Shown here in pieces: positions 1 through 5,732 of a stretch of DNA of 5,904 bases (positions are counted from its first letter, which is position 1; each line of letters opens with the position of its first letter). The stretch lies in the NCBI GenBank assembly GCA_964585485.1, contig CAZPDS010000120.1, forward strand, positions 1 through 5,904, in the 5' to 3' direction. The translations under genes were made by a program, and so were the position numbers. The notes beneath the pieces are model-generated. The model did no database searches, was not told the origin of the DNA, and worked only from the letters and a program-made list of their open reading frames with translations. The stretch is from CALGYY01 sp964585485. GTDB lineage: Bacteria; Bacteroidota; Bacteroidia; Bacteroidales; CAIWKO01.

Positions 1-824
1 CGATTGATGGTAAAATCACCGATGGCGAAGATTACGGTTGGGTCGGCTTGCAGCAGCATGCCGTTGCGGATGCGGTTCATGTAAACCCCGGCAACGCGCG
101 ACATTTCGTCGGCCTGCTTGGTCTCCTGGTCCACAATGGAGGCAAGTATAATGACTTCTTCCGGTTCCAGGCCAAGATTGGCCGCTTGTTTTTTACGATC
201 CTGGTTCCAGAAGGTGTTGTATTCCTTGAACATGCGGTCTAAAAAACCCTGGGCGCTGGTGTTCCACCAAAGCTCATAGGTGTTGGGAAGAAACAGGCAC
301 AAGACTTCATCGCTGTTGAGACCGTACTTGGCTTCCATTAATGAATCGCTAAACAATAACTGCGCGATGGCCGATGAATCGGCTTCCAACAACCCGCCGG
401 CTTTTCCCGCCAACTGTTGTTTGGTCCGGAAATTCTTAAAGGTGAATTTAACGGCTTCCTGATCGCCCGACCGGAGCAGGTTGATCAGGCTGTTGTTGGT
501 CATGCCGTCGGTAATCCGGTATTTCCCGGGTTTAACTTTGCTGGTGTAGCCTTTTTTTTCCGCCAGCCAGGCAAATGCGGCCGGGTCTTTCAAAACCCCT
601 TCCTCATCCAGCAAACGTTTCACTGTACTGAAGTCCGCGCCGGTCGGGATGTATAAATACGTCCATTGTTTTTGTCCAAGGTTCACGTTAACGTTGTACA
701 CCATACGGTAATACTTGTAGGCGATGAGGCTTCCGCCGATAAGGAGCACGGCCGCCAGCGAAAGCAGAGCTGTCAGAAGGGCCTTTTTGTTTTTGGTCGC
801 TTTTTTCTTTTTTCCTTTAGCCAT
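1..824 (-). CDS. mltG: Endolytic murein transglycosylase MltG (YceG-like), C-terminal end cut off by window edge
   Basis: MltG is an inner-membrane lytic transglycosylase that cuts nascent peptidoglycan strands, and in the known family it is thought to set glycan chain length. The reading frame is open for all 274 visible codons. It begins with a very lysine-rich cytoplasmic tip (MAKGKKKKATKNKK), followed by one membrane helix at about residues 15-34. A LysM-like region at about 55-125 includes PGKYRITDGM and NNSLINLLRSG. The catalytic domain then has LFLPNTYELWW, LASIVDQET and LLQADPTVIFAIG, all hallmarks of the family. The conserved glutamate of the E/D-x-E-T motif is Glu234; the first acidic position is Asp232 where E. 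coli has Glu. Family members are about 340 residues long, so roughly 70 residues are missing. The ATG overlaps the end of the upstream acetyltransferase gene by 8 bases, which supports this start and co-translation. Confidence 0.95.
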   Translation of the reverse strand, partial: MAKGKKKKATKNKKALLTALLSLAAVLLIGGSLIAYKYYRMVYNVNVNLGQKQWTYLYIPTGADFSTVKRLLDEEGVLKDPAAFAWLAEKKGYTSKVKPGKYRITDGMTNNSLINLLRSGDQEAVKFTFKNFRTKQQLAGKAGGLLEADSSAIAQLLFSDSLMEAKYGLNSDEVLCLFLPNTYELWWNTSAQGFLDRMFKEYNTFWNQDRKKQAANLGLEPEEVIILASIVDQETKQADEMSRVAGVYMNRIRNGMLLQADPTVIFAIGDFTIN

Positions 825-1350
825 GAGGATGTGGGTTGATGCATTGCAGTATATGTTCGTCGATCCATTGTAGTTCCCTTAGCCGCCATTCTTTTAGGGT
901 ACCGGAGAGCGAAAACCCGGTGCTGGTGAACAGAGCCATACTGGGCTGGTTATCGGTAGCGATATGGCAGTAGAGTTGGTGCAATTGCAGGGTTTGGAAG
1001 GCATATTCCATGAGCAGTTGCAGGGCTTCAGTGGCCATACCCGATTGCCGGTGCGCTTCGCTTATCAGAATGCCCACACCTGCACGCCGGTGCAGGGGGT
1101 CGAAATCGAAAAGGTCAATCGTGCCGACCGTCTGAACCTGCTTGTTATCCAAACGATCGATCATGAAGCGGAGTTGTCGCGCAGCAAATATATCGTGTTG
1201 CTCTGATAGTACGTACTGTTCAATCTGGTAACGGGAATAGGGCGCGAGGGTAGTGCCCGCGTACCATAGATTGCGGTTGTTTTCCCAGCGGTGCAACAGG
1301 TCGATATCAGCGGGTTCGGGCGCGCGTAAAGCAACATTATTGCCGGTCAT
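817..1350 (-). CDS. GNAT-family N-acetyltransferase (RimJ/RimL/SpeG-like type)
   Basis: This 177-residue protein is a single GNAT domain that should transfer an acetyl group from acetyl-CoA to an amine. The start VALRAPEPADIDLLHRWENN is typical of the Acetyltransf_3 subgroup, which holds RimJ/RimL and SpeG. The acetyl-CoA pyrophosphate loop is visible as R101-Q-S-G104-M-A106 (R-x-x-G-x-A), preceded by the beta-strand AGVGILI. The conserved Asn134 (DNQPSMALF) and the late TGFSLSGTL segment follow as expected. The substrate cannot be told from sequence: a ribosomal or other protein N-terminus, a polyamine or a cell-wall amine are all possible. Its ATG overlaps the dapF stop by 4 bases (ATGA) and its stop overlaps the mltG start by 8 bases, so it is translated as part of the same operon. 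From memory, a dapF-GNAT-mltG order occurs in other Bacteroidota. I am sure of the fold but not of the substrate. Confidence 0.9.
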   Translation of the reverse strand: MTGNNVALRAPEPADIDLLHRWENNRNLWYAGTTLAPYSRYQIEQYVLSEQHDIFAARQLRFMIDRLDNKQVQTVGTIDLFDFDPLHRRAGVGILISEAHRQSGMATEALQLLMEYAFQTLQLHQLYCHIATDNQPSMALFTSTGFSLSGTLKEWRLRELQWIDEHILQCINPHPHG

Positions 1351-2156
1351 ATGGAAGTGGAATTTAATCGGTCAAGTTCAATCTCGCCGCTGAACACATG
1401 GGTTACCGGACCTTCCAGCATGATGTTCGTATAGCTGTTGTCTTGTCTCGAGAACGTTACGCGCAGTGATCCGCCTTTGGTCCGGATTTCGACCGGACCC
1501 TCTGTTTTATTTTTATGTGCATAAACCAGGGCCGCGGCGGTAACGCCGGTGCCGCACGAAAGGGTCTCGTCTTCCACTCCTCGCTCATAGGTTCGCACAT
1601 ATAACTTTCCGTTGTTCACGCCCACAAAATCCACGTTGGTGCCCTTTTCGCCGTATGGCTCGCCGTACCTGATCTTTCGACCTTCGGCAACAACGTCTAT
1701 AAGGTCGGGATCTTCAACAAATACAACGTGATGAGGGGAGCCGGTATTGACGTAATCGTAACCATCTCCACAACGGATTTCGGTAAGGTCGTTCATTCCC
1801 AGTTTTACCTGAAAAATTCCGGATTCGCCCGAAATTATCTCGGCGAAATGGTCACCGTCGGAGGCCTTGAAGGCGGCCTCACGCCCTATAATTCCTAGTT
1901 TCCGCGCATACGCTGTAATGCACCGGCCACCGTTGCCGCACATGCTGCCCTCACCCCCGTCGCTGTTGTAGTAACGCATGCTGAAATCCCGGCGTGTAGA
2001 GGGTCCTAATAACATTAATCCGTCGGCGCCAATGCCGAATCTCCGGTCGCACAGGGCCTGGATAATTTTTCTGCTCGGATTGAACATGCCCTGCCGGTGA
2101 TCGACCAGGATAAAGTCATTACCGGCGCCATGGTATTTATCAAACCTAAGGATCAT
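1347..2156 (-). CDS. dapF: Diaminopimelate epimerase DapF
   Basis: DapF is a cofactor-independent cytoplasmic epimerase that converts LL-diaminopimelate to meso-diaminopimelate. This is the penultimate step of lysine synthesis and the source of the peptidoglycan cross-linking residue. The 269-residue length is normal. Both catalytic cysteines are present: Cys73 in SMCGNGGRC and Cys201 in ETLSCGTGVTA. The N-terminal F-x-K-Y-H-G-A-G-N-D-F motif, RFGIGADG, the NSDG segment before Cys73, NTGSPHHV and GTNVDFV are all intact, so the enzyme should be active. The ATG overlaps the stop of the upstream gene by 4 bases (ATGA), and its own TGA overlaps the ATG of the acetyltransferase gene in the same way. 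No separate promoter is evident, so expression probably depends on the promoter upstream of the first operon gene. Confidence 0.98.
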   Translation of the reverse strand: MILRFDKYHGAGNDFILVDHRQGMFNPSRKIIQALCDRRFGIGADGLMLLGPSTRRDFSMRYYNSDGGEGSMCGNGGRCITAYARKLGIIGREAAFKASDGDHFAEIISGESGIFQVKLGMNDLTEIRCGDGYDYVNTGSPHHVVFVEDPDLIDVVAEGRKIRYGEPYGEKGTNVDFVGVNNGKLYVRTYERGVEDETLSCGTGVTAAALVYAHKNKTEGPVEIRTKGGSLRVTFSRQDNSYTNIMLEGPVTHVFSGEIELDRLNSTSI

Positions 2157-2860
2157 AAGCTGCTGATGTGTTTAATGAGAAGCGGATCGCGAACCGTCCG
2201 GAAATTCCGAAAAGAACTGGATGGTTCGAGATAGAAATAATTTTCGTGGTACTTCAGATAGGTTTTTCCCTCAAAGGAAATGATTTTTAGTAAATCCATT
2301 TCGGTGAGACCAAAAAGCGAGAGCCGGTTATTGGTCCACTTGTAGCCCTTATAATTGATGGGCGACGACCAGAGTTCCACCCGGATATAGTCCGGATTTG
2401 AAGCTTGGCTCCGATCATCGAGCAACAATGAATCTAGTGATTTTCGTTCGCCAGACCTTTCACCTTCAATGGGCAGCAAGCGGCTTTCTAGCAACTGATC
2501 CGTTTCAACCTGTATCATTTCCGTTGTACTCTCGCTTCTCCGCACTTGGGCAGGCATTGCGGGGCTGTCGGCGATAGCCGGCTTGGGAAAGCTCTGCTCA
2601 ACGATCAAATCGGAAGAAGAACCCGGGGCTTTCCCAGGACTTGTCAGCAATGGGTTTTCTTCAAATGTCGCTCCGGGTGTGTTAATGCCATTTATCTCCG
2701 GGTGTCCAGGATCCGTTTCAGCCCTTGAAAATAAGCCGCTTATCCGGTGGAACGGATTCATCTCATAGCCCATGTAATCCATCCACGATGCCATGGCGAT
2801 GCCAATGATCATTCCGATGAAAATGCCAACGATTAATATGCCTGCTTTCCCGTGTTTCAT
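2153..2860 (-). CDS. Uncharacterised membrane-anchored protein, first gene of the dapF operon
   Basis: I do not recognise this 235-residue protein. It has a short basic N-terminus (MKHGKAG), one strong hydrophobic helix at about residues 6-25 (ILIVGIFIGMIIGIAMASW), and then about 125 residues of Pro/Ser/Glu-rich low-complexity linker. The C-terminal domain, at about 157-233, is compact and rich in aromatics and beta-prone residues. It includes YIRVELWSSPINYKGYKW, RLSLFGL, LKIISFEGKTYLKYHENYFYLEP and PLLIKHISSL. The layout suggests a single-pass anchor holding a small folded domain away from the membrane, with the domain probably periplasmic. The frame can be extended to a TTG at 2896. I chose the ATG at 2860 because the extra residues are polar and because a -7 promoter box at 2911-2918 would put the transcript start only about 10 bases before that TTG. 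The stop overlaps the dapF ATG by 4 bases. Confidence 0.8.
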   Translation of the reverse strand: MKHGKAGILIVGIFIGMIIGIAMASWMDYMGYEMNPFHRISGLFSRAETDPGHPEINGINTPGATFEENPLLTSPGKAPGSSSDLIVEQSFPKPAIADSPAMPAQVRRSESTTEMIQVETDQLLESRLLPIEGERSGERKSLDSLLLDDRSQASNPDYIRVELWSSPINYKGYKWTNNRLSLFGLTEMDLLKIISFEGKTYLKYHENYFYLEPSSSFRNFRTVRDPLLIKHISSL

Positions 2861-2865
2861 GATGT

Positions 2866-2880
2866 CAAACTGACAGTTTG
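2866..2880. repeat. Perfect 15-bp palindrome just upstream of the first operon gene
   Basis: CAAACTG-A-CAGTTTG is a perfect 7-1-7 inverted repeat that ends 5 bases before the ATG of the uncharacterised gene (read on the minus strand). It lies between the proposed transcript start (about 2904-2907) and the start codon. It could be an operator for a dimeric regulator or, as RNA, a 6-bp hairpin with a 3-base loop that covers the ribosome entry site. The symmetry is directly visible; the function is inferred. Confidence 0.5.
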
Positions 2881-2910
2881 TCCTGTCGGTTAGCAACAGT
2901 CAATTCACCA

Positions 2911-2918
2911 CAAAGTTA
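2911..2918 (-). promoter_or_regulatory. Bacteroidota-type promoter -7 box for the dapF-mltG operon
   Basis: The minus strand reads TAACTTTG, a perfect match to the Bacteroidota primary-sigma -7 consensus TAnnTTTG. Transcription would begin about 4-7 bases further on, near 2904-2907, leaving a leader of roughly 45 bases before the ATG at 2860. The only nearby TTG that could act as a -33 element is at 2935-2937 (minus strand). Its 16-base spacer is shorter than the usual 19-21, so the upstream half of the promoter is weak or absent. Confidence 0.45.
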
Positions 2919-2980
2919 ATGAAGAATAAGAATTCAATGCAGATTGTCCGGCATTTTTGTAGCGACGCCACGGCGCATCA

Positions 2981-2997
2981 TAGCCGAAATTCGGCTA
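2981..2997. repeat. Perfect 17-bp palindrome in the divergent intergenic region (candidate operator)
   Basis: TAGCCGAA-A-TTCGGCTA is a perfect 8-1-8 inverted repeat lying between the leftward operon and rightward degP. It is about 63 bases upstream of the operon's -7 box and about 140 bases before the degP start codon. There is no T-tract on either side, and a 1-base loop is unsuited to an RNA hairpin, so a terminator is unlikely. A binding site for a dimeric transcription factor serving one or both divergent genes fits best. Confidence 0.5.
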
Positions 2998-3080
2998 ACA
3001 TCCGCTCAAAAGGCTGACAAATTGTTCGTTTCAAACTTTATGTGAGCATGCGGAATAATATTTGACCTGGTGCGTCGTTG

Positions 3081-3109
3081 TTTAAATCCCTGAAAATTTT
3101 AAATCCCTG
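3081..3109. repeat. 12-bp direct repeat pair upstream of degP
   Basis: The sequence TTTAAATCCCTG occurs twice without mismatch, at 3081-3092 and 3098-3109, with 17 bp between equivalent positions and a 5-base spacer. The second copy ends 4 bases before a TATAAT box at 3114-3119, so the pair occupies the usual -35 to -10 interval of that possible promoter. It may be a tandem regulator site controlling degP, or a small local duplication. Confidence 0.5.
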
Positions 3110-3113
3110 TATG

Positions 3114-3119
3114 TATAAT
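3114..3119 (+). promoter_or_regulatory. Possible degP promoter -10 element (TATAAT)
   Basis: This is a perfect TATAAT hexamer 18 bases upstream of the degP ATG, with no TTGACA-like element at the matching -35 position. If used, the leader would be only about 12 bases, with the Shine-Dalgarno sequence at the transcript's 5' end. The Bacteroidota TAnnTTTG box is not perfectly matched upstream of degP; the nearest forms are AATATTTG at 3057-3064 and CATTTTTG at 2952-2959, each 7 of 8. Which of the three is used is open. Confidence 0.25.
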
Positions 3120-3126
3120 TAATAGT

Positions 3127-3131
3127 AGGAG
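3127..3131 (+). promoter_or_regulatory. Shine-Dalgarno sequence of degP
   Basis: AGGAG lies 6 bases before the ATG at 3138. This decides in favour of that start over the in-frame ATG at 3147, which would leave 15 bases. Clear Shine-Dalgarno sites are uncommon in Bacteroidota, and I see none before rpoD or the first operon gene here. Confidence 0.55.
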
Positions 3132-3137
3132 TAGATT

Positions 3138-4604
3138 ATGAAAACGATGCAAAGTAGTAAGTGGCACGGCACGCTGCTGGCAGGTTTACTCGGTGGCGTA
3201 TTGGCAGTGTTGATTCTTAGTCTGTTCAATGGTCCGGTTTCGGGACGTTCAGCTGACCGGATGGGGCTCAATCCGGGCAGTGTAACAAAAGTAACTGACA
3301 ACGGTCCGGTGACCGGTCCTGACTTCCGCTCGGCGGCCGAAAAATCGGTTCATGCTGTGGTTCATATCAAAACGCAGTATCAGCAGAAGAGTCGCTTGTA
3401 CGACAACTTTTTCGGTTTTGATCCCTTTTTCGACTTCTTCCGCCAGTCCCCTGGAAATAGTAATCCCCTGGTAGCTGCCGGTTCGGGTGTCATCATCTCG
3501 GAATCGGGTTATATCGTGACCAATAATCATGTTGTGCAGGATGCCATGAGCATCGAAGTGACGCTTAACGACAAGCGCACCTACACGGCAAAGCTCGTGG
3601 GTTCTGACCCACAGACCGACCTGGCCGTTGTGAAAATTGAAGAGAGCGGACTGCCTTTTCTGACCTACGGCAATTCCGATCAGGTGCAAATTGGTGAATG
3701 GGTGCTGGCGGTCGGCAACCCCTTCAATCTAACCAGTACGGTAACCGCGGGGATCGTAAGTGCAAAAGCACGCGATATTCAGATTCTCGGCGATGCCTCT
3801 GCCATCGAATCTTTTATTCAGACGGATGCTGCGGTGAATCCGGGCAACAGCGGCGGGGCGCTGGTAAACATTGATGGTGATTTAATCGGCGTTAACGCGG
3901 CCATCGCCAGTAACACGGGATCGTTTACCGGATATTCGTTTGCTATTCCCAGTAATCTGGTAAAAAAGATTGTTGAAGACCTGATCGAATTCGGTGAGGT
4001 TCAACGGGCCTATCTGGGTATTTCGTTTGCCGATATTGACGGCAAATTTGCTAAAGAACGCGGCATCGAAGATATCAAAGGCGTTTATGTGGAAACGGTA
4101 TTTGATGATGGATCGGCCAAAAAAGCCGGCATTGAGAAGGGGGATGTTATACTTAAAATTGACAACGCCTTCACCAATAGTAAATCTGAACTTAAGGAAA
4201 TGGTGGCACGGCATCGCCCGGGCGACAAGATCGACGTTCTGCTTCGCCGCAACGGCAAGGAACGTACCGTTGAAGTGGAATTATTAAATCGCCTGGGGGC
4301 AACCGATGTCGTTAAAACAGACCCCGCTGAAGTAAACCAACTGCTGGGTGCCAGTTTTAGCGAATTGTCGAACGAGGAGATGCAAGCCCTCAATATTTCC
4401 CATGGCTTGAAAATCACCAAACTGGAACAGGGCAAATTGTGGAGTGCGGGTGTTAAAGAGGGCTTCATTATCCTCTTTGTGGATCAGAAAAAAGTGTCTT
4501 CTATCGGGGATCTCTCGGAGATTCTGACAAATAAATCCGGTGGGATTTTAATCGAAGGTATTTATAAAAATGGCATGCGTGCATATTATGGATTTGGTAT
4601 CTGA
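3138..4604 (+). CDS. degP: Periplasmic serine protease of the DegP/DegQ/HtrA family
   Basis: This is a 488-residue HtrA-family protease that should degrade or hold misfolded envelope proteins. An N-terminal hydrophobic segment at about residues 11-30 is an export signal or uncleaved anchor; there is no lipobox cysteine. The trypsin-like domain covers about 65-280, with the full catalytic triad: His131 (VTNNHVV), Asp161 (TDLAVVKI) and Ser238 (NPGNSGGAL). The phenylalanine-rich insert at about 88-103 (YDNFFGFDPFFDFF) matches the LA loop that controls oligomerisation in this family. PDZ1 spans about 286-385 (AYLGISF, KAGIEKGDVILKIDN). PDZ2 spans about 400-486 and is more divergent (SAGVKEGFIILFVDQKKV). 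The start is set by an AGGAG 6 bases upstream. The gene is divergent from the dapF operon and 141 bases upstream of rpoD. No convincing terminator follows it. DegQ or DegS-like naming is possible, but two PDZ domains argue against DegS. Confidence 0.95.
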   Translation: MKTMQSSKWHGTLLAGLLGGVLAVLILSLFNGPVSGRSADRMGLNPGSVTKVTDNGPVTGPDFRSAAEKSVHAVVHIKTQYQQKSRLYDNFFGFDPFFDFFRQSPGNSNPLVAAGSGVIISESGYIVTNNHVVQDAMSIEVTLNDKRTYTAKLVGSDPQTDLAVVKIEESGLPFLTYGNSDQVQIGEWVLAVGNPFNLTSTVTAGIVSAKARDIQILGDASAIESFIQTDAAVNPGNSGGALVNIDGDLIGVNAAIASNTGSFTGYSFAIPSNLVKKIVEDLIEFGEVQRAYLGISFADIDGKFAKERGIEDIKGVYVETVFDDGSAKKAGIEKGDVILKIDNAFTNSKSELKEMVARHRPGDKIDVLLRRNGKERTVEVELLNRLGATDVVKTDPAEVNQLLGASFSELSNEEMQALNISHGLKITKLEQGKLWSAGVKEGFIILFVDQKKVSSIGDLSEILTNKSGGILIEGIYKNGMRAYYGFGI

Positions 4605-4678
4605 CCGTTCTTGTAAGGGCGTGCGAAGATGCTGAGAAAAAATTGCGAATAAATAGTGCAAAATCCATAAAAATGTTG

Positions 4679-4686
4679 TACTTTTG
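4679..4686 (+). promoter_or_regulatory. Bacteroidota-type -7 promoter box of rpoD
   Basis: TACTTTTG matches the TAnnTTTG consensus exactly and lies 59 bases before the rpoD ATG. Transcription would start near 4690-4693, giving a leader of about 55 bases. No TTG stands 19-21 bases upstream, so the -33 element is missing or degenerate. The site is in the degP-rpoD spacer, so rpoD can be transcribed on its own even if there is read-through from degP. Confidence 0.5.
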
Positions 4687-4725
4687 TTGACCCATTGCTC
4701 TAGTTTTAACTATCTGAAAATCAAT

Positions 4726-4738
4726 TATTTAGTAAATA
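4726..4738. repeat. AT-only palindrome before the rpoD start codon
   Basis: TATTTA-G-TAAATA is a perfect 6-1-6 inverted repeat ending 7 bases before the rpoD ATG, in the position where a Shine-Dalgarno site would normally sit. AT-rich symmetry of this length arises easily by chance in AT-rich leaders. It may simply reflect the unstructured A/T-rich initiation regions common in Bacteroidota. Confidence 0.3.
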
Positions 4739-4745
4739 GCATTCT

Positions 4746-5612
4746 ATGAGACAGCTTAAGATCACGAAATCTATCACCAACAGGGAAACCGCTTCTCTGG
4801 ATAAGTACCTGCAGGAAATAGGTCGTGAGGAGCTGATAACGGCAGAGGAAGAGGTGCTGTTGGCCCAGCGTATTAAAGCGGGCGATCAATCCGCCCTGGA
4901 AAAATTGACCAAGGCCAATTTGCGATTCGTGGTCTCGGTGGCTAAACAATATCAAAATCAGGGACTCAGTCTCCCGGATTTGATTAACGAAGGAAACCTC
5001 GGCTTGATAAAGGCCGCAAAGCGTTTTGATGAAACCCGTGGTTTTAAGTTTATTTCGTATGCCGTGTGGTGGATTCGTCAATCCATCCTCCAGGCCCTGG
5101 CCGAACAGTCGCGCATTGTCCGCCTCCCACTGAATCAGGTGGGTTCCCTGAATCGTATTTCAAAGGAATTTTCACGGCTGGAGCAGAAGTTTGAGCGTCC
5201 TCCCTTGCCGGACGAACTGGCACAGTCGCTTGATATTCCGCAGGAAAAGATCAATGCGGTAATGAAAATCTCCACCCGGCACGTTTCCATGGATGCGCCC
5301 CTGGCGCAGGACGAAGATACCAAGTTCATCGACGTGTACATGAGCGATGATACCCCTACCACAGATTCCATTTTGATGTTCGAATCCCTTTCGCGTGAAA
5401 TTCAACGGGCGCTGGCCACCCTTACCGAAAAGGAACGCGACGTTGTTACGCTGTACTTTGGTTTGGGTATGAACCACGGGCTAACCCTGGAAGAAATCGC
5501 GATCAAGTTTGACCTGACCCGCGAGCGGGTTCGGCAAATTAAAGAGAAGGCCATTCGTCGATTGAAACATACTTCCCGCAGCAAACTGCTGAAAGCCTAC
5601 CTGGGTCAGTAA
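4746..5612 (+). CDS. rpoD: Primary RNA polymerase sigma factor RpoD (Bacteroidota sigma-A type)
   Basis: RpoD directs core RNA polymerase to housekeeping promoters. The 288 residues begin at region 1.2 (SLDKYLQEIGREELITAEEE) with no region 1.1 or non-conserved insert, which is the normal form in Bacteroidota. Region 2, about 48-125, is nearly invariant: NLRFVVSVAKQYQNQGL, DLINEGNLGLIKAAKRFD, and the -10 recognition and melting segment FKFISYAVWWIRQSILQAL. Region 3 is about 133-205. Region 4 is about 217-280 and ends with the helix-turn-helix LTLEEIAIKFDLTRERVRQI plus KEKAIRRLKHTSRSKLLKAYLG. The start is fixed by the conserved opening MRQLKITKSITNRE, known from other Bacteroidota. Its own spacer carries a -7 box of the type this sigma recognises, so it probably transcribes itself. 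A strong terminator follows 22 bases after the stop. Confidence 0.98.
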   Translation: MRQLKITKSITNRETASLDKYLQEIGREELITAEEEVLLAQRIKAGDQSALEKLTKANLRFVVSVAKQYQNQGLSLPDLINEGNLGLIKAAKRFDETRGFKFISYAVWWIRQSILQALAEQSRIVRLPLNQVGSLNRISKEFSRLEQKFERPPLPDELAQSLDIPQEKINAVMKISTRHVSMDAPLAQDEDTKFIDVYMSDDTPTTDSILMFESLSREIQRALATLTEKERDVVTLYFGLGMNHGLTLEEIAIKFDLTRERVRQIKEKAIRRLKHTSRSKLLKAYLGQ

Positions 5613-5634
5613 AATCATTTAGTGCCATACCTTA

Positions 5635-5665
5635 GGTGTGAACCATCGTTCACACCTTTTTTTTT
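5635..5665 (+). terminator. Rho-independent terminator of rpoD
   Basis: The perfect 9-bp stem GGTGTGAAC/GTTCACACC has a 4-base CATC loop and is followed directly by nine T residues (5657-5665). One more A-T pair (5634/5657) can extend the stem. It starts 22 bases after the rpoD stop and faces the rightward transcript. Confidence 0.93.
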
Positions 5666-5678
5666 GGTCAGCAGAAAT

Positions 5679-5706
5679 AAAAAAAGCCTCCCCGAAGGAA
5701 GGCTTT
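5679..5706 (-). terminator. Rho-independent terminator of gdhA
   Basis: AAAGCCT (5683-5689) pairs with AGGCTTT (5700-5706). After one C-A mismatch, a 2-bp CC/GG extension closes a CGAA loop. On the minus strand the stem is followed by a run of seven T residues (5685 down to 5679, partly within the stem), so the hairpin works best for the leftward gdhA transcript, ending 26 bases after its stop. On the plus strand the tail is only TTTAAAATT, so it is at most a weak backup for rpoD. Confidence 0.85.
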
Positions 5707-5732
5707 AAAATTACAAACCAAAATGAAAGGGA

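Noticed and set aside
552..559. Run of eight A (minus strand) in mltG as a frameshift or phase-variation site
   Set aside because: The frame is intact on both sides and AAA lysine codons explain it. Nothing else suggests slippage. The A6-G-A6 run near the mltG start (801-813) was rejected for the same reason.
48..656. Plus-strand open frames opposite mltG
   Set aside because: The minus-strand frame is continuously open and matches MltG motifs end to end, so the plus-strand frames are shadows.
2861..2896. A 12-codon N-terminal extension of the uncharacterised gene starting at TTG 2896
   Set aside because: The extra residues are polar, TTG is a rare start, and the -7 box at 2911-2918 would leave almost no leader. 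The ATG at 2860 gives a normal signal-anchor start.
3249..3689. Antisense open frame of 146 codons inside degP
   Set aside because: It lies opposite the well-conserved protease domain, resembles no family I know and has no start signals. It is a by-product of degP codon use.
4085..4468. Antisense open frame of 127 codons inside the PDZ region of degP
   Set aside because: It is Ser/Arg/Leu-rich with no domain, and is fully covered by a certain gene on the other strand.
4605..4678. A terminator after degP
   Set aside because: I found no stem of useful length followed by a T-run; the short complementary bits (TTCT/AGAA) are not convincing. Read-through into rpoD remains possible.
4725..5081. 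Antisense open frame of 118 codons over the start of rpoD
   Set aside because: It runs through the conserved regions 1.2 and 2 of rpoD and has no recognisable protein features.
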